Source of the DNA: Flavobacterium sp. UBA6135
GTDB lineage: Bacteria > Bacteroidota > Bacteroidia > Flavobacteriales > Flavobacteriaceae
Reading direction: 5' to 3'
Length of the DNA stretch: 64,000 nt
NCBI RefSeq assembly: GCF_002428305.1
Contig: NZ_DIVJ01000023.1
Coordinates: 1-64,000, forward strand
The notes beneath the pieces were generated by a model. It made no database searches and had not been told where the DNA came from. It worked only from the letters and a program-made list of their open reading frames with translations. Below, in pieces: positions 41,764 through 50,237 of this stretch; within the stretch, counting starts at the first letter, position 1; each line of letters begins with the position of its first letter. The position numbers were made by a program, and so were the translations under genes.

Positions 41764-44502
41764 TTATAAATTATATTTCAGTGAGAAAATGATATATCGA
41801 GGTTGTACAAAATATTGCGAAGTTCTGAATCCCGTTTGATTGAAACTATCGTCGTTTAACGAACCTGTGTTTAATAAGTTTGTTGCTCCAATTCGATATT
41901 CCATTTTTGCATCTTTCTTTCTGTAATTCAAACTTGCATTCAAGAAATCGTATTTGTTATCAACTGTTCCAGATGTATTACTATAATTGTAATAATCATA
42001 ATTAGCAACAAATGAAAATCCGCCCAAGAAGAAATAATCTACTTTTATAAAAGGTTGTTGTGTTGTAAAAGTTTCGCCTTGGTAATCATTTAAAGTTACC
42101 GCATAACCAACTTCTACATTAGGCCATTTTTTAAACTGAGTCCCTAATGACCCTCTATAAGTTTGGCCAAATGATTCTGTTGTTTGAATTAAATCCGCAT
42201 CAGGATTTTCAGGATCAGCACTATTTATACGGCGTGTGTTGAATCGCGACCAATTCATATTCAAACCAACCGATGCTTTGTAAAACTTCATGAACGAACG
42301 TTGGTAACCAATATTTCCATTAACACTTTCATTTTCTACATCTAAATTTGCTCGCTCACTAATTTGATAAATTTGATTAAAAAACACTCTATTAACCACA
42401 GGATCTGTTGTTTTAGAATAGTTTAAATTTCCAAAAATAGTGGTAAAATTAAATAAGTTATATTTAAAATAACGCAACGAATGTGTTTGCTGTAAAGCGT
42501 TTTCTAAATATCGATTACCTCTTCCCAAAGCATTAAAATTATTGATAGTAAACCCTTGAGTAAACGAATTAATGTCACTAAAAATATTGGCCATTCTGAA
42601 GTTGTAGGTCAGTGATTCTGATTTTTTTATTTGATATTGAGCAAATAAATCCGGCAAAAGCCTACTGAAATCATCGCGAACTCTTGAGTTTAGCTGGTCG
42701 TTATAGGTATTGTATCTATGAAATGTTAGTCCGGGATTAAACGTAAATTTCCCGGTGATAAATTTATAATGAGCTCCGATGTAGGCATCATTAAAACTGT
42801 ATTGAACTTGGTTTTTATACAAATCATTATCAATTGAAAATTGTGTTCCGCTATCTAAAAGTTGAAAAATACTTGAATTGTAACTTTGATAAGAATTGGT
42901 ATTTCCAAGAGTGATATTAAAAATCGATTTCAAATTTAACGAATAGTAATAATCAATTTTTGCATCCAATTTATTGGTCTTTACAAAACGATTTTGATTG
43001 ATATTAAAACTACTTTGATCAGCATCAAAACCAATTACAGGAAAAGGGTCATTTGCTAAATCGGGATTATAGAACGGATCTTCATCTTGATACAAATGTT
43101 GCATTTCAAGAGCCCAAGTGTTTTTGTCATTTTGTGTCCAAAACATATTTAAACTTTGGTTTACAGCAATTGGATCTTGTTCTTTAAATGAAAAAACAGT
43201 GTTGGTTTGCTCTAAATTTCCATCCGGATTAAAAGTTACCGAATTTGAGAAAACAGCATTATCTTCAGATTGTGATGACTTTCTCATAGAAACATCATAA
43301 TCAAACTGAAAAGCGGCATTGGGTTTAAATTTTGATCCAAATTTAAAAATGGCTAAATTATTTCTAACATTCGATAAATCAGATCTGCTTTCCTGAGTTA
43401 AAATTTCTGTAGAATTGGGCTGAAAAATTCCATTACGCGATTGTGTATTAGTAATTGTTTTATTTGATGATAAAACTCCAAACCCACTAATATTCCATGT
43501 TTTTGAAATTTGTTGCGTTACGTTTATTGCACCAAATTTATTGTCGATTTCTTCTGCTCTATCGTTGCGTTGCGTTGAAATTCCTAAATCATTGCTTGAC
43601 ACGTTAAAGTTGGTTCCACTTCTTCCAATTGTGTTTCGTGAACCTCCTGTTAATCTAAAATAATCTCGAAGAGAAAACGGAACATCTCCAATATTATTGA
43701 AGTTTGACAACACATTGACGCTTGTTTTTGGGCTGTAGTAAAATAATTTTGGGTTAACAATAAATCGCTCATCAGGTCCTGCCCCTGCTGAAATATCTCC
43801 AAACCAAAATTTATTTTTCCCCTTTTTTAACTTGATATTAATTGCAACATCATCATTATTGTTTTCCAAACCTCGAAGTTGACTTACTTCTGTGAAGTTT
43901 CTTAAAACCTGAACTTTATCTACCGCATCTGATGGGATGTTTTTGGAACCAAGTTTTGTGTCGCCTTCAAAGAATTTCTTTCCATCGACTAACATTTGTG
44001 TTACTCTTTTCCCTTCTACTTCAATTTCACCATCCGCATTGACCTCAACCCCGGGAAGTCGTTTTAAAATATCTTCAAGTTTTTGTTCTGTTCCCGTTTT
44101 AAATGAATCGGCATTGTAAATAATAGTATCGCCTTTTATGGAAACGGGCATTTCCTGGACTATTTCAACACCATCTAGAGCAAAACCGCCTTCTCTCAAA
44201 GTAATTCGTTTTTGAACATCCTCTGTTGTTGTTTCTATGATAGTTTCATAAGCTTGAAAACCTATGTAACTTACTTTGATTTTATATTTTGAATTGGCTT
44301 TTAAACTTAACTGAAATCTGCCTTTGTCATTGGTAATTCCGTAACCGTCCATTCCCTTTGTTTCTTGATTGATAGCCATAACATTTGCCATTTCCAAGGG
44401 TTTGCCTAATGTGTCTTGAATAACACCTTCAAATCTGATACTTTGAGCTTGAATACCGGTTGCAATTACTAAAAATAAAAATACTAATTTAATTTTTGTC
44501 AT
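41764..44502 (-). CDS. Outer-membrane beta-barrel protein with carboxypeptidase-like domain
   Basis: A 912-residue TonB-dependent-receptor-like protein. Signal peptide (FLFLVIATGIQAQ). Residues 22-110 form a carboxypeptidase regulatory-like (CarbopepD_reg_2) domain with GVIQDTLGKPLEMANVMAI. A plug-type region follows near 115-230 (QMLVDGKKFFEGD), and the rest is a 22-strand-like barrel ending in the aromatic-rich strand YIIFSLKYNL. No TonB box is evident. It is cotranscribed after the GLPGLI gene (40 bases), a frequent pairing in Flavobacteriia whose substrate is not established. Confidence 0.85.
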   Translation of the reverse strand: MTKIKLVFLFLVIATGIQAQSIRFEGVIQDTLGKPLEMANVMAINQETKGMDGYGITNDKGRFQLSLKANSKYKIKVSYIGFQAYETIIETTTEDVQKRITLREGGFALDGVEIVQEMPVSIKGDTIIYNADSFKTGTEQKLEDILKRLPGVEVNADGEIEVEGKRVTQMLVDGKKFFEGDTKLGSKNIPSDAVDKVQVLRNFTEVSQLRGLENNNDDVAINIKLKKGKNKFWFGDISAGAGPDERFIVNPKLFYYSPKTSVNVLSNFNNIGDVPFSLRDYFRLTGGSRNTIGRSGTNFNVSSNDLGISTQRNDRAEEIDNKFGAINVTQQISKTWNISGFGVLSSNKTITNTQSRNGIFQPNSTEILTQESRSDLSNVRNNLAIFKFGSKFKPNAAFQFDYDVSMRKSSQSEDNAVFSNSVTFNPDGNLEQTNTVFSFKEQDPIAVNQSLNMFWTQNDKNTWALEMQHLYQDEDPFYNPDLANDPFPVIGFDADQSSFNINQNRFVKTNKLDAKIDYYYSLNLKSIFNITLGNTNSYQSYNSSIFQLLDSGTQFSIDNDLYKNQVQYSFNDAYIGAHYKFITGKFTFNPGLTFHRYNTYNDQLNSRVRDDFSRLLPDLFAQYQIKKSESLTYNFRMANIFSDINSFTQGFTINNFNALGRGNRYLENALQQTHSLRYFKYNLFNFTTIFGNLNYSKTTDPVVNRVFFNQIYQISERANLDVENESVNGNIGYQRSFMKFYKASVGLNMNWSRFNTRRINSADPENPDADLIQTTESFGQTYRGSLGTQFKKWPNVEVGYAVTLNDYQGETFTTQQPFIKVDYFFLGGFSFVANYDYYNYSNTSGTVDNKYDFLNASLNYRKKDAKMEYRIGATNLLNTGSLNDDSFNQTGFRTSQYFVQPRYIIFSLKYNL

Positions 44503-44542
44503 AATGAATATCTTAATAAAATGAAATAAAAGTTATAGTGTA

Positions 44543-45448
44543 TTATCCACCAACTCTCATTTGAAAACCTCTATTTCCACCTTGACCTTGATTCATTTGA
44601 CGCATTTCTTCCATTTTTTCGGTAACAATTTTATCATATTCTTGTTGCGTAACAACTTTCCCTTTTTTTGGAGCTTTTATGGATGCTTTTTCTTTTGGAT
44701 TGATTACTATTTTAGAACACAAGATTGTTGTTTTTCCATCGCTAACTTCTAATATTAAACCCGGTAAACCCCAATAACTCTCAGGACCTTGACTGACAGG
44801 AATGTCTGGCGTATACCAAGCAGTAACGACCACTTCTTTTGGCATTTCCCAACCATCTGTAAAATTGGTTGTTTTTTTCTCTTCCTTAGTTTCCTCTTTA
44901 TTGTCTTCTTTCTTTTCGTCTTTCGCTGGAGTATTTCTTCTGTAATTTCTAAAATCAGATTGCTCGACTTTGCGAACTGCAGTAGCTTTAAAACATAAAT
45001 AATTTCCTATTTGCTTTGTTTCGCCACTTAATTGCCAATCTAATCTTGGTAACGAATCACTAACTAGAAATTCTTTTCCCATAAATTCTTTATCTACTGA
45101 AAAGGTTTTTTCTTTTACATTTTTATAGTGCGTTCCGCCACCACCCATCATTGATGACATAAAACGCATGCCACCACCTTGTCCGGGTTGCTCAATTCGT
45201 TCTTCTTCTTTATAAATTGAAGCTGTTTTATCAAAATTTAAAATATATGTTTTTTCAAACATACTTTTCATCCGTTCTTCAATTTGCTTTTGCATTTCAG
45301 GAGTTACTTCACGATTCCCTCTAAAACCTGCAGCCATATCTGAAGTACTTGTTTTGGATTCATATACAGCCATTCCTTGAAAATCTTGAGCCTGAAGAGT
45401 TGTAAATAAACCAAATACAACTAGAGAAAGTGAGACTAATTTATTCAT
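44543..45448 (-). CDS. GLPGLI family protein
   Basis: A 301-residue secreted protein with a signal peptide (VVFGLFTTLQAQ) and the family-naming motif in YWGLPGLILEVSDG near residue 225. It carries a lysine/glutamate-rich insertion (KDEKKEDNKEETKEEKK) near 180-196 and a glycine-rich run (GGGMRFMSSMMGGGG) near 92. Members commonly precede a beta-barrel of the type found next to it. Function unknown. Confidence 0.88.
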   Translation of the reverse strand: MNKLVSLSLVVFGLFTTLQAQDFQGMAVYESKTSTSDMAAGFRGNREVTPEMQKQIEERMKSMFEKTYILNFDKTASIYKEEERIEQPGQGGGMRFMSSMMGGGGTHYKNVKEKTFSVDKEFMGKEFLVSDSLPRLDWQLSGETKQIGNYLCFKATAVRKVEQSDFRNYRRNTPAKDEKKEDNKEETKEEKKTTNFTDGWEMPKEVVVTAWYTPDIPVSQGPESYWGLPGLILEVSDGKTTILCSKIVINPKEKASIKAPKKGKVVTQQEYDKIVTEKMEEMRQMNQGQGGNRGFQMRVGG

Positions 45449-45577
45449 AAGTTAAAAATTACTAAATTACAGTAACAAATATGTCTTTAAAAATTAAATA
45501 TAGTTACCAAACATTTGTTAAATTATTCTTTATTTGACGTAATCTATAATTAAAGGTTTAATCGTATCTTCGTATTT

Positions 45578-46369
45578 ATGAAAAATTATTTCCTTTTTCT
45601 ATTTGTCATAGTATCTACTACACTTTTTTCTCAGGAGAAATCAATTGCTACCTCATTGATAGCAACTGAATTTTTAGAAGCTGACATCTTTGTTGGAAAA
45701 GATAAGTTTGGCTTTAATTACTATATTAAAAACAATGTTTTTTTTAAAAAAGACAATCAGGAACTATTTCAATATAAAAATGTTGCATTGGGAAAAATTA
45801 TGAAAGTTGACCTTTTGAACCCATTAAAAATCATACTCTTTTATGAAAATTTCAATACTATTATAATAGTAGACAATCAACTCAATGAAATTCAAAAAAT
45901 CAATTTTTCCGAGAATCAAACGCCAATAGTAGCAAGTGCTTTTGGGATTGCAGCACAAAATAAGTTGTGGCTTTTTAACAACCTTACGCAACAATTGGGA
46001 TTGTTTGATTTGGTCAAGAATAATTTTCAAGCCTTAGCCACTCCGTTTTCTACTTCTATTAAATTATATCAAAGTGATTACAATCATTTTTATTGGGTTG
46101 ATATTTTAAACCATGCTTATAGTTGTGATTTGTTTGGCAGAATAAATTCTTTAGGCAAAATTCCTGTGGCAGATGGAATAAAATTCATATCTACTCAAGA
46201 ATATATTTATTCAAAAGAGAATCAATTGTATTGGGTAGATCGTAACAAAAATGAAACCAATCCCATTATAATAGATAAAAAATCGTTCAAAAGTTTTAGT
46301 CATAAAGAACAAATTTTGACTATTTTTACAGACCATGAAATAAGCACTTTTAAAATACAATTACCATAA
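45578..46369 (+). CDS. Secreted hypothetical protein (propeller-like)
   Basis: A 263-residue protein with a signal peptide (FLFVIVSTTLFSQ). Repeated short strands with LYWVD and HFYWVD motifs (near residues 173 and 215) suggest a beta-propeller or stacked beta-meander. No catalytic motif. Its stop overlaps the start of the deoxynucleoside kinase by TAATG, an unusual pairing of an exported protein and a cytosolic kinase that is probably just compact organisation. Confidence 0.6.
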   Translation: MKNYFLFLFVIVSTTLFSQEKSIATSLIATEFLEADIFVGKDKFGFNYYIKNNVFFKKDNQELFQYKNVALGKIMKVDLLNPLKIILFYENFNTIIIVDNQLNEIQKINFSENQTPIVASAFGIAAQNKLWLFNNLTQQLGLFDLVKNNFQALATPFSTSIKLYQSDYNHFYWVDILNHAYSCDLFGRINSLGKIPVADGIKFISTQEYIYSKENQLYWVDRNKNETNPIIIDKKSFKSFSHKEQILTIFTDHEISTFKIQLP

Positions 46370-46983
46370 TGCACATAGCCATAGCAGGAAATATCGGAGC
46401 CGGAAAAACCACTTTAACCAGATTGTTAGCCAAACATTTTAAATGGGAACCTCATTTTGAAGATGTTGTTGACAATCCCTATTTAGATGATTTTTATCAT
46501 CAGATGGAACGTTGGTCATTCAATTTACAGATTTATTTTTTGAACAGTAGATTTCGTCAGATTTTACAAATCAGACAAAGTGGAAAAAAGATAATTCAAG
46601 ATAGAACCATCTATGAAGACTCTCATATTTTTGCTCCCAATTTGCATTCAATGGGTTTAATGACCAATCGTGATTTTCAAAATTATATCTCCCTTTTTGA
46701 ACTCATGGAAAGCACGGTTCAAGCTCCTGATTTACTTATTTACTTGAGAAGTTCTATTCCTAATTTGGTAAGTCAAATTCACAAAAGAGGAAGAGAATAT
46801 GAAAATACAATTTCTATTGATTACTTGAGTCGATTAAACGAGCGTTATGAAGCTTGGATTCAAACCTATGACAAAGGAAAACTTTTGATTATTGATGTAG
46901 ATAATATCAATTTTGTTGACAATCCTGAAGACTTAGGAATGATTTTAAACAGAATTGACGCAGAACTTAACGGATTATTTTAG
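46369..46983 (+). CDS. Deoxynucleoside kinase family protein
   Basis: A 204-residue dNK/dGK-like enzyme phosphorylating deoxynucleosides. P-loop GNIGAGKTTL at residues 7-16, the DRTIYED motif near 78-84 carrying the catalytic arginine and acid, YLRSS near 125, and the lid ERY region near 160. Specificity (dAdo, dGuo or dCyd) is not determined. It is the only salvage kinase in the window, with the nucleoside transporter and thyA farther downstream. Confidence 0.9.
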   Translation: MHIAIAGNIGAGKTTLTRLLAKHFKWEPHFEDVVDNPYLDDFYHQMERWSFNLQIYFLNSRFRQILQIRQSGKKIIQDRTIYEDSHIFAPNLHSMGLMTNRDFQNYISLFELMESTVQAPDLLIYLRSSIPNLVSQIHKRGREYENTISIDYLSRLNERYEAWIQTYDKGKLLIIDVDNINFVDNPEDLGMILNRIDAELNGLF

Positions 46984-46995
46984 ATAAATTACAGA

Positions 46996-47036
46996 TAAAA
47001 AAATCCCGTTTCTTGGTTAAGAAACGGGATTTTTAA
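46996..47036. terminator. Bidirectional terminator
   Basis: A 15-base perfect stem AAAATCCCGTTTCTT/AAGAAACGGGATTTT (47000-47014, 47019-47033) between the kinase and hppA, which converge. Confidence 0.92.
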
Positions 47037-47050
47037 TATTATAAAAGAAC

Positions 47051-49447
47051 TTATTGTTTTTTGAATTCTTCAATTGCCGCATTGACTTCTTCTTCTGTTC
47101 CTTCAAAAGTTTGCGTAGTAGTATTTGTTTCACCATCAACAGTTATGTCAATAGTAACATTTGCAGTTACACCACCATCAGCTGATTTTGATTTTTCAAT
47201 TGAAATTTCTTTATTTTCTGATTTTATTGCTTCAATTAACTCGATAGCTTCAACCTCTTCACCAACTGTTACCGCATCATGACCACCTAATATTGGAGCA
47301 ATTACCAATCCAATTAAACATGTTAATTTGATTAAGATGTTCATTGATGGACCAGAAGTATCTTTAAATGGATCACCCACTGTATCACCGGTTACAGCTG
47401 CTTTGTGTGCATCAGAACCTTTGTATGTCATTTCACCGTTAATCATTACACCTGCTTCAAATGATTTCTTGGCATTATCCCAAGCACCTCCGGCATTGTT
47501 TTGGAACACAGCCCAAAGTACACCAGAAACCGTAACTCCGGCCATATAACCACCTAACATTTCAGCAATTAATTTATTGTCGTATCCTAATAAACTAGGT
47601 AAAACTGCAATTAAAATAGGGAAACCAATAGTCAGAATTCCAGGCAACATCATTTCGCGTAATGCCGCTTTTGTAGAAATTTCAACACATTTGCCGTATT
47701 CCGGTTTTCCTGTTCCTTCCATGATTCCAGGAATTTCTTTAAACTGACGACGCACTTCATACACCATATCCATCGCTGCTTTTCCAACTGAATTCATTGC
47801 TAATGCAGAGAAAACTACCGGAATCATCCCACCTACGAACAACATCGCTAAAACCGGAGCTTTAAAGATGTTGATTCCGTCAATACCCGTAAAAGTTACA
47901 TACGCCGCAAATAACGCTAATGAAGTTAAAGCTGCAGAAGCGATTGCAAAACCTTTTCCGGTTGCAGCCGTTGTGTTTCCAACTGAATCTAAAATATCTG
48001 TACGTGTACGAACTTCTTTAGGTAATTCACTCATTTCAGCAATACCACCGGCATTATCGGAAATTGGTCCGAATGCATCGATAGCTAATTGCATTGCAGT
48101 TGTAGCCATCATAGCTGAAGCAGCTAAAGCCACACCATAGAAACCAGCTAATGCATACGAAGCCCAAATAGCACCAGCAAAAATTAATACCGTTGGGAAA
48201 GTAGAAATCATACCCGTTGCTAAACCTGCAATTACGTTTGTTCCTGCTCCGGTTGATGATTTTTGTACAATTGCCAAAACCGGTTTTGTACCTAATCCTG
48301 TGTAATATTCGGTTACAGATGAGATAACACCTCCAACAAATAATCCAACAATAGTAGCATAGAAAACTCGCATTGATGAAATTTCTTTTAAGCCTTCACC
48401 AAAGAACTCCATTTTCATAGTTTCCGGCAACATATATTTTACTAAGAAAAAACAAGATATAAGGGTTAAGATGATAGAAACCCAGTTTCCAACATTTAAG
48501 GCACCTTGTACTTCTTTTTCTTTAGCGTTGTTATCTTTAATTTTTACTAACATGGTTCCGATGATAGAAAATAAAATTCCAAAACCGGCAATTGCCATTG
48601 GTAATAAAATTGGACCGATTCCGCCAAAAGCATCATCAATTGAACCGCCCATATCTTTGATTACATAGTTTCCTAAAACCATTGCGGCCAAAACCGTTGC
48701 TACATACGAACCAAATAAATCGGCTCCCATTCCGGCAACGTCACCTACGTTATCACCTACGTTATCTGCAATAGTTGCAGGATTACGAGGATCATCCTCA
48801 GGGATTCCTGCTTCTACTTTACCTACTAAATCGGCACCAACGTCGGCAGCTTTGGTATAAATACCACCCCCAACACGAGCAAATAAGGCAATGGATTCAG
48901 CACCCAAAGAAAAACCTGCTAATGTTTCAAGAACAATTGTCATGTCGCTAGTAGAAGTCCACGTTCCATTCATAAAGAAATGGAATAATATAATAAAGAA
49001 ACCTGTTAAACCTAAAACGGCCAAACCGGCAACACCTAATCCCATTACGGTTCCACCGCCAAAAGAAACTTTTAAAGCTTGTGGCAAACTTGTACGAGCG
49101 GCTTGCGTTGTTCTAACATTTGTTTTGGTAGCGATTTTCATTCCCATATTTCCAGCTAAAGCTGAAAAAACAGCACCAAAAATGAAAGCTACTACTATTA
49201 ATATATGTGTTGTTGGAACGACATATGATATTCCTGCTAAAGCGATACTTGCTCCAATAACAAAGAAAGTCAATAAACGATATTCGGCTTTAAGGAAGGC
49301 TAAAGCACCTTCGTAGATGTAATCTGAAATCTCTTTCATCTTTCCATCTCCGGCATCTTGCTTTAAAACCCAAGCTCTTTTGGCCCACATAAAAGCTAAT
49401 CCTAATAATGCCATAAATATTGGCACATAAATCATAATTGAATCCAT
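47051..49447 (-). CDS. hppA: Sodium- or proton-translocating pyrophosphatase
   Basis: A 798-residue membrane pyrophosphatase coupling PPi hydrolysis to cation pumping. Sixteen or so transmembrane helices; the catalytic loop motifs GADLVGKVEAGIPEDDPRNPATIADNVGDNVGDVAGMGADLFGSY near 203-245 and TGDTVGDPFKDTSGPSMNILIK near 675-695 are complete. A tail of about 85 residues after the last helix is acidic and threonine-rich (DGGVTANVTIDITVDGE...), longer than in many homologues. Sodium versus proton specificity cannot be assigned safely. Soluble pyrophosphatase is encoded next to it. Confidence 0.94.
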   Translation of the reverse strand: MDSIMIYVPIFMALLGLAFMWAKRAWVLKQDAGDGKMKEISDYIYEGALAFLKAEYRLLTFFVIGASIALAGISYVVPTTHILIVVAFIFGAVFSALAGNMGMKIATKTNVRTTQAARTSLPQALKVSFGGGTVMGLGVAGLAVLGLTGFFIILFHFFMNGTWTSTSDMTIVLETLAGFSLGAESIALFARVGGGIYTKAADVGADLVGKVEAGIPEDDPRNPATIADNVGDNVGDVAGMGADLFGSYVATVLAAMVLGNYVIKDMGGSIDDAFGGIGPILLPMAIAGFGILFSIIGTMLVKIKDNNAKEKEVQGALNVGNWVSIILTLISCFFLVKYMLPETMKMEFFGEGLKEISSMRVFYATIVGLFVGGVISSVTEYYTGLGTKPVLAIVQKSSTGAGTNVIAGLATGMISTFPTVLIFAGAIWASYALAGFYGVALAASAMMATTAMQLAIDAFGPISDNAGGIAEMSELPKEVRTRTDILDSVGNTTAATGKGFAIASAALTSLALFAAYVTFTGIDGINIFKAPVLAMLFVGGMIPVVFSALAMNSVGKAAMDMVYEVRRQFKEIPGIMEGTGKPEYGKCVEISTKAALREMMLPGILTIGFPILIAVLPSLLGYDNKLIAEMLGGYMAGVTVSGVLWAVFQNNAGGAWDNAKKSFEAGVMINGEMTYKGSDAHKAAVTGDTVGDPFKDTSGPSMNILIKLTCLIGLVIAPILGGHDAVTVGEEVEAIELIEAIKSENKEISIEKSKSADGGVTANVTIDITVDGETNTTTQTFEGTEEEVNAAIEEFKKQ

Positions 49448-49479
49448 AACTATGTATTTTATAATTTTTTTAACGATTG

Positions 49480-49512
49480 CAAAAGTAACAAAATAGGAAT
49501 AAAAAAAAGCAA
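49480..49512 (-). promoter_or_regulatory. Candidate promoter of hppA
   Basis: Minus-strand TTG (49510-49512) and TACTTTTG (49480-49487) with 22 bases between; matches the Bacteroidota promoter pattern, 32 bases before the ATG. Confidence 0.5.
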
Positions 49513-49542
49513 CTAATCTAAATTGAATGTTGCTTTTTTTAT
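49497..49542 (-). terminator. Intrinsic terminator after ppa
   Basis: AAAAAAAGCAAC (49502-49513) and GTTGCTTTTTTT (49529-49540), T run on the minus strand. Confidence 0.75.
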
Positions 49543-49558
49543 TAAAATAGTAAAATCT

Positions 49559-50089
49559 TTAACGAATACTAAACAAACCTGCTACTTTGTTTTCCAAATT
49601 AGCAAAACGGTCAACACATTGTTCAATGATTTCTTTGGCTTCATTTACATCACCCCAACCTTCTACATCTACCTTTTTTTGTTCTAAATCTTTATAAACT
49701 TTGAAAAAATGTTCTATTTCTTTTAGTAAATGCGGGTTTACATCGGATAAGTCGTTTAATTTATTCCAAATTGGGTCTGAAACCGGCACACAAATTACTT
49801 TTTCATCAGGTCCTTTTTCGTCTGCCATATGGAAAACACCGATTGGTTTTACTTCCATCACGCATCCCGGAAAAGTAGGTTCGGTTACTAAAACCAAGAC
49901 ATCCAATGGATCGCCGTCTAATGCTAAGGTTTCCGGAATAAATCCGTAATCAGCAGGATACATCATCGAAGAGAAAATCATTCTATCGTAACGTATCTTT
50001 TTTAATTCAAAATCGTATTCATATTTATTTCTGCTTCCTTTAGGTATTTCAATTAATACATCGAAAGATTTTTGTTTTGCTGGACTCAT
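49559..50089 (-). CDS. ppa: Inorganic pyrophosphatase
   Basis: A 176-residue family I soluble pyrophosphatase. Catalytic acids lie in the DGDPLDVLVL motif near residue 63, with KYEYD at 22-26, YPADYGFIP near 43 and the downstream VSDPIWN. Full length. It is in the same direction as hppA but has its own terminator, so the two pyrophosphatases are neighbours rather than an operon. Confidence 0.95.
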   Translation of the reverse strand: MSPAKQKSFDVLIEIPKGSRNKYEYDFELKKIRYDRMIFSSMMYPADYGFIPETLALDGDPLDVLVLVTEPTFPGCVMEVKPIGVFHMADEKGPDEKVICVPVSDPIWNKLNDLSDVNPHLLKEIEHFFKVYKDLEQKKVDVEGWGDVNEAKEIIEQCVDRFANLENKVAGLFSIR

Positions 50090-50237
50090 AAGTTCTTTTT
50101 TCTTTACAAAAAATTAGGGATACAAAGGTAAGACCTTACAATTAAAAGTTAAGCCTAAAACCAACTTTTAATAAAATAACAATAATGTCCACAAAAGATT
50201 AAGAACAATGAAATAAAATGGATTGAAAATTTTTAAA

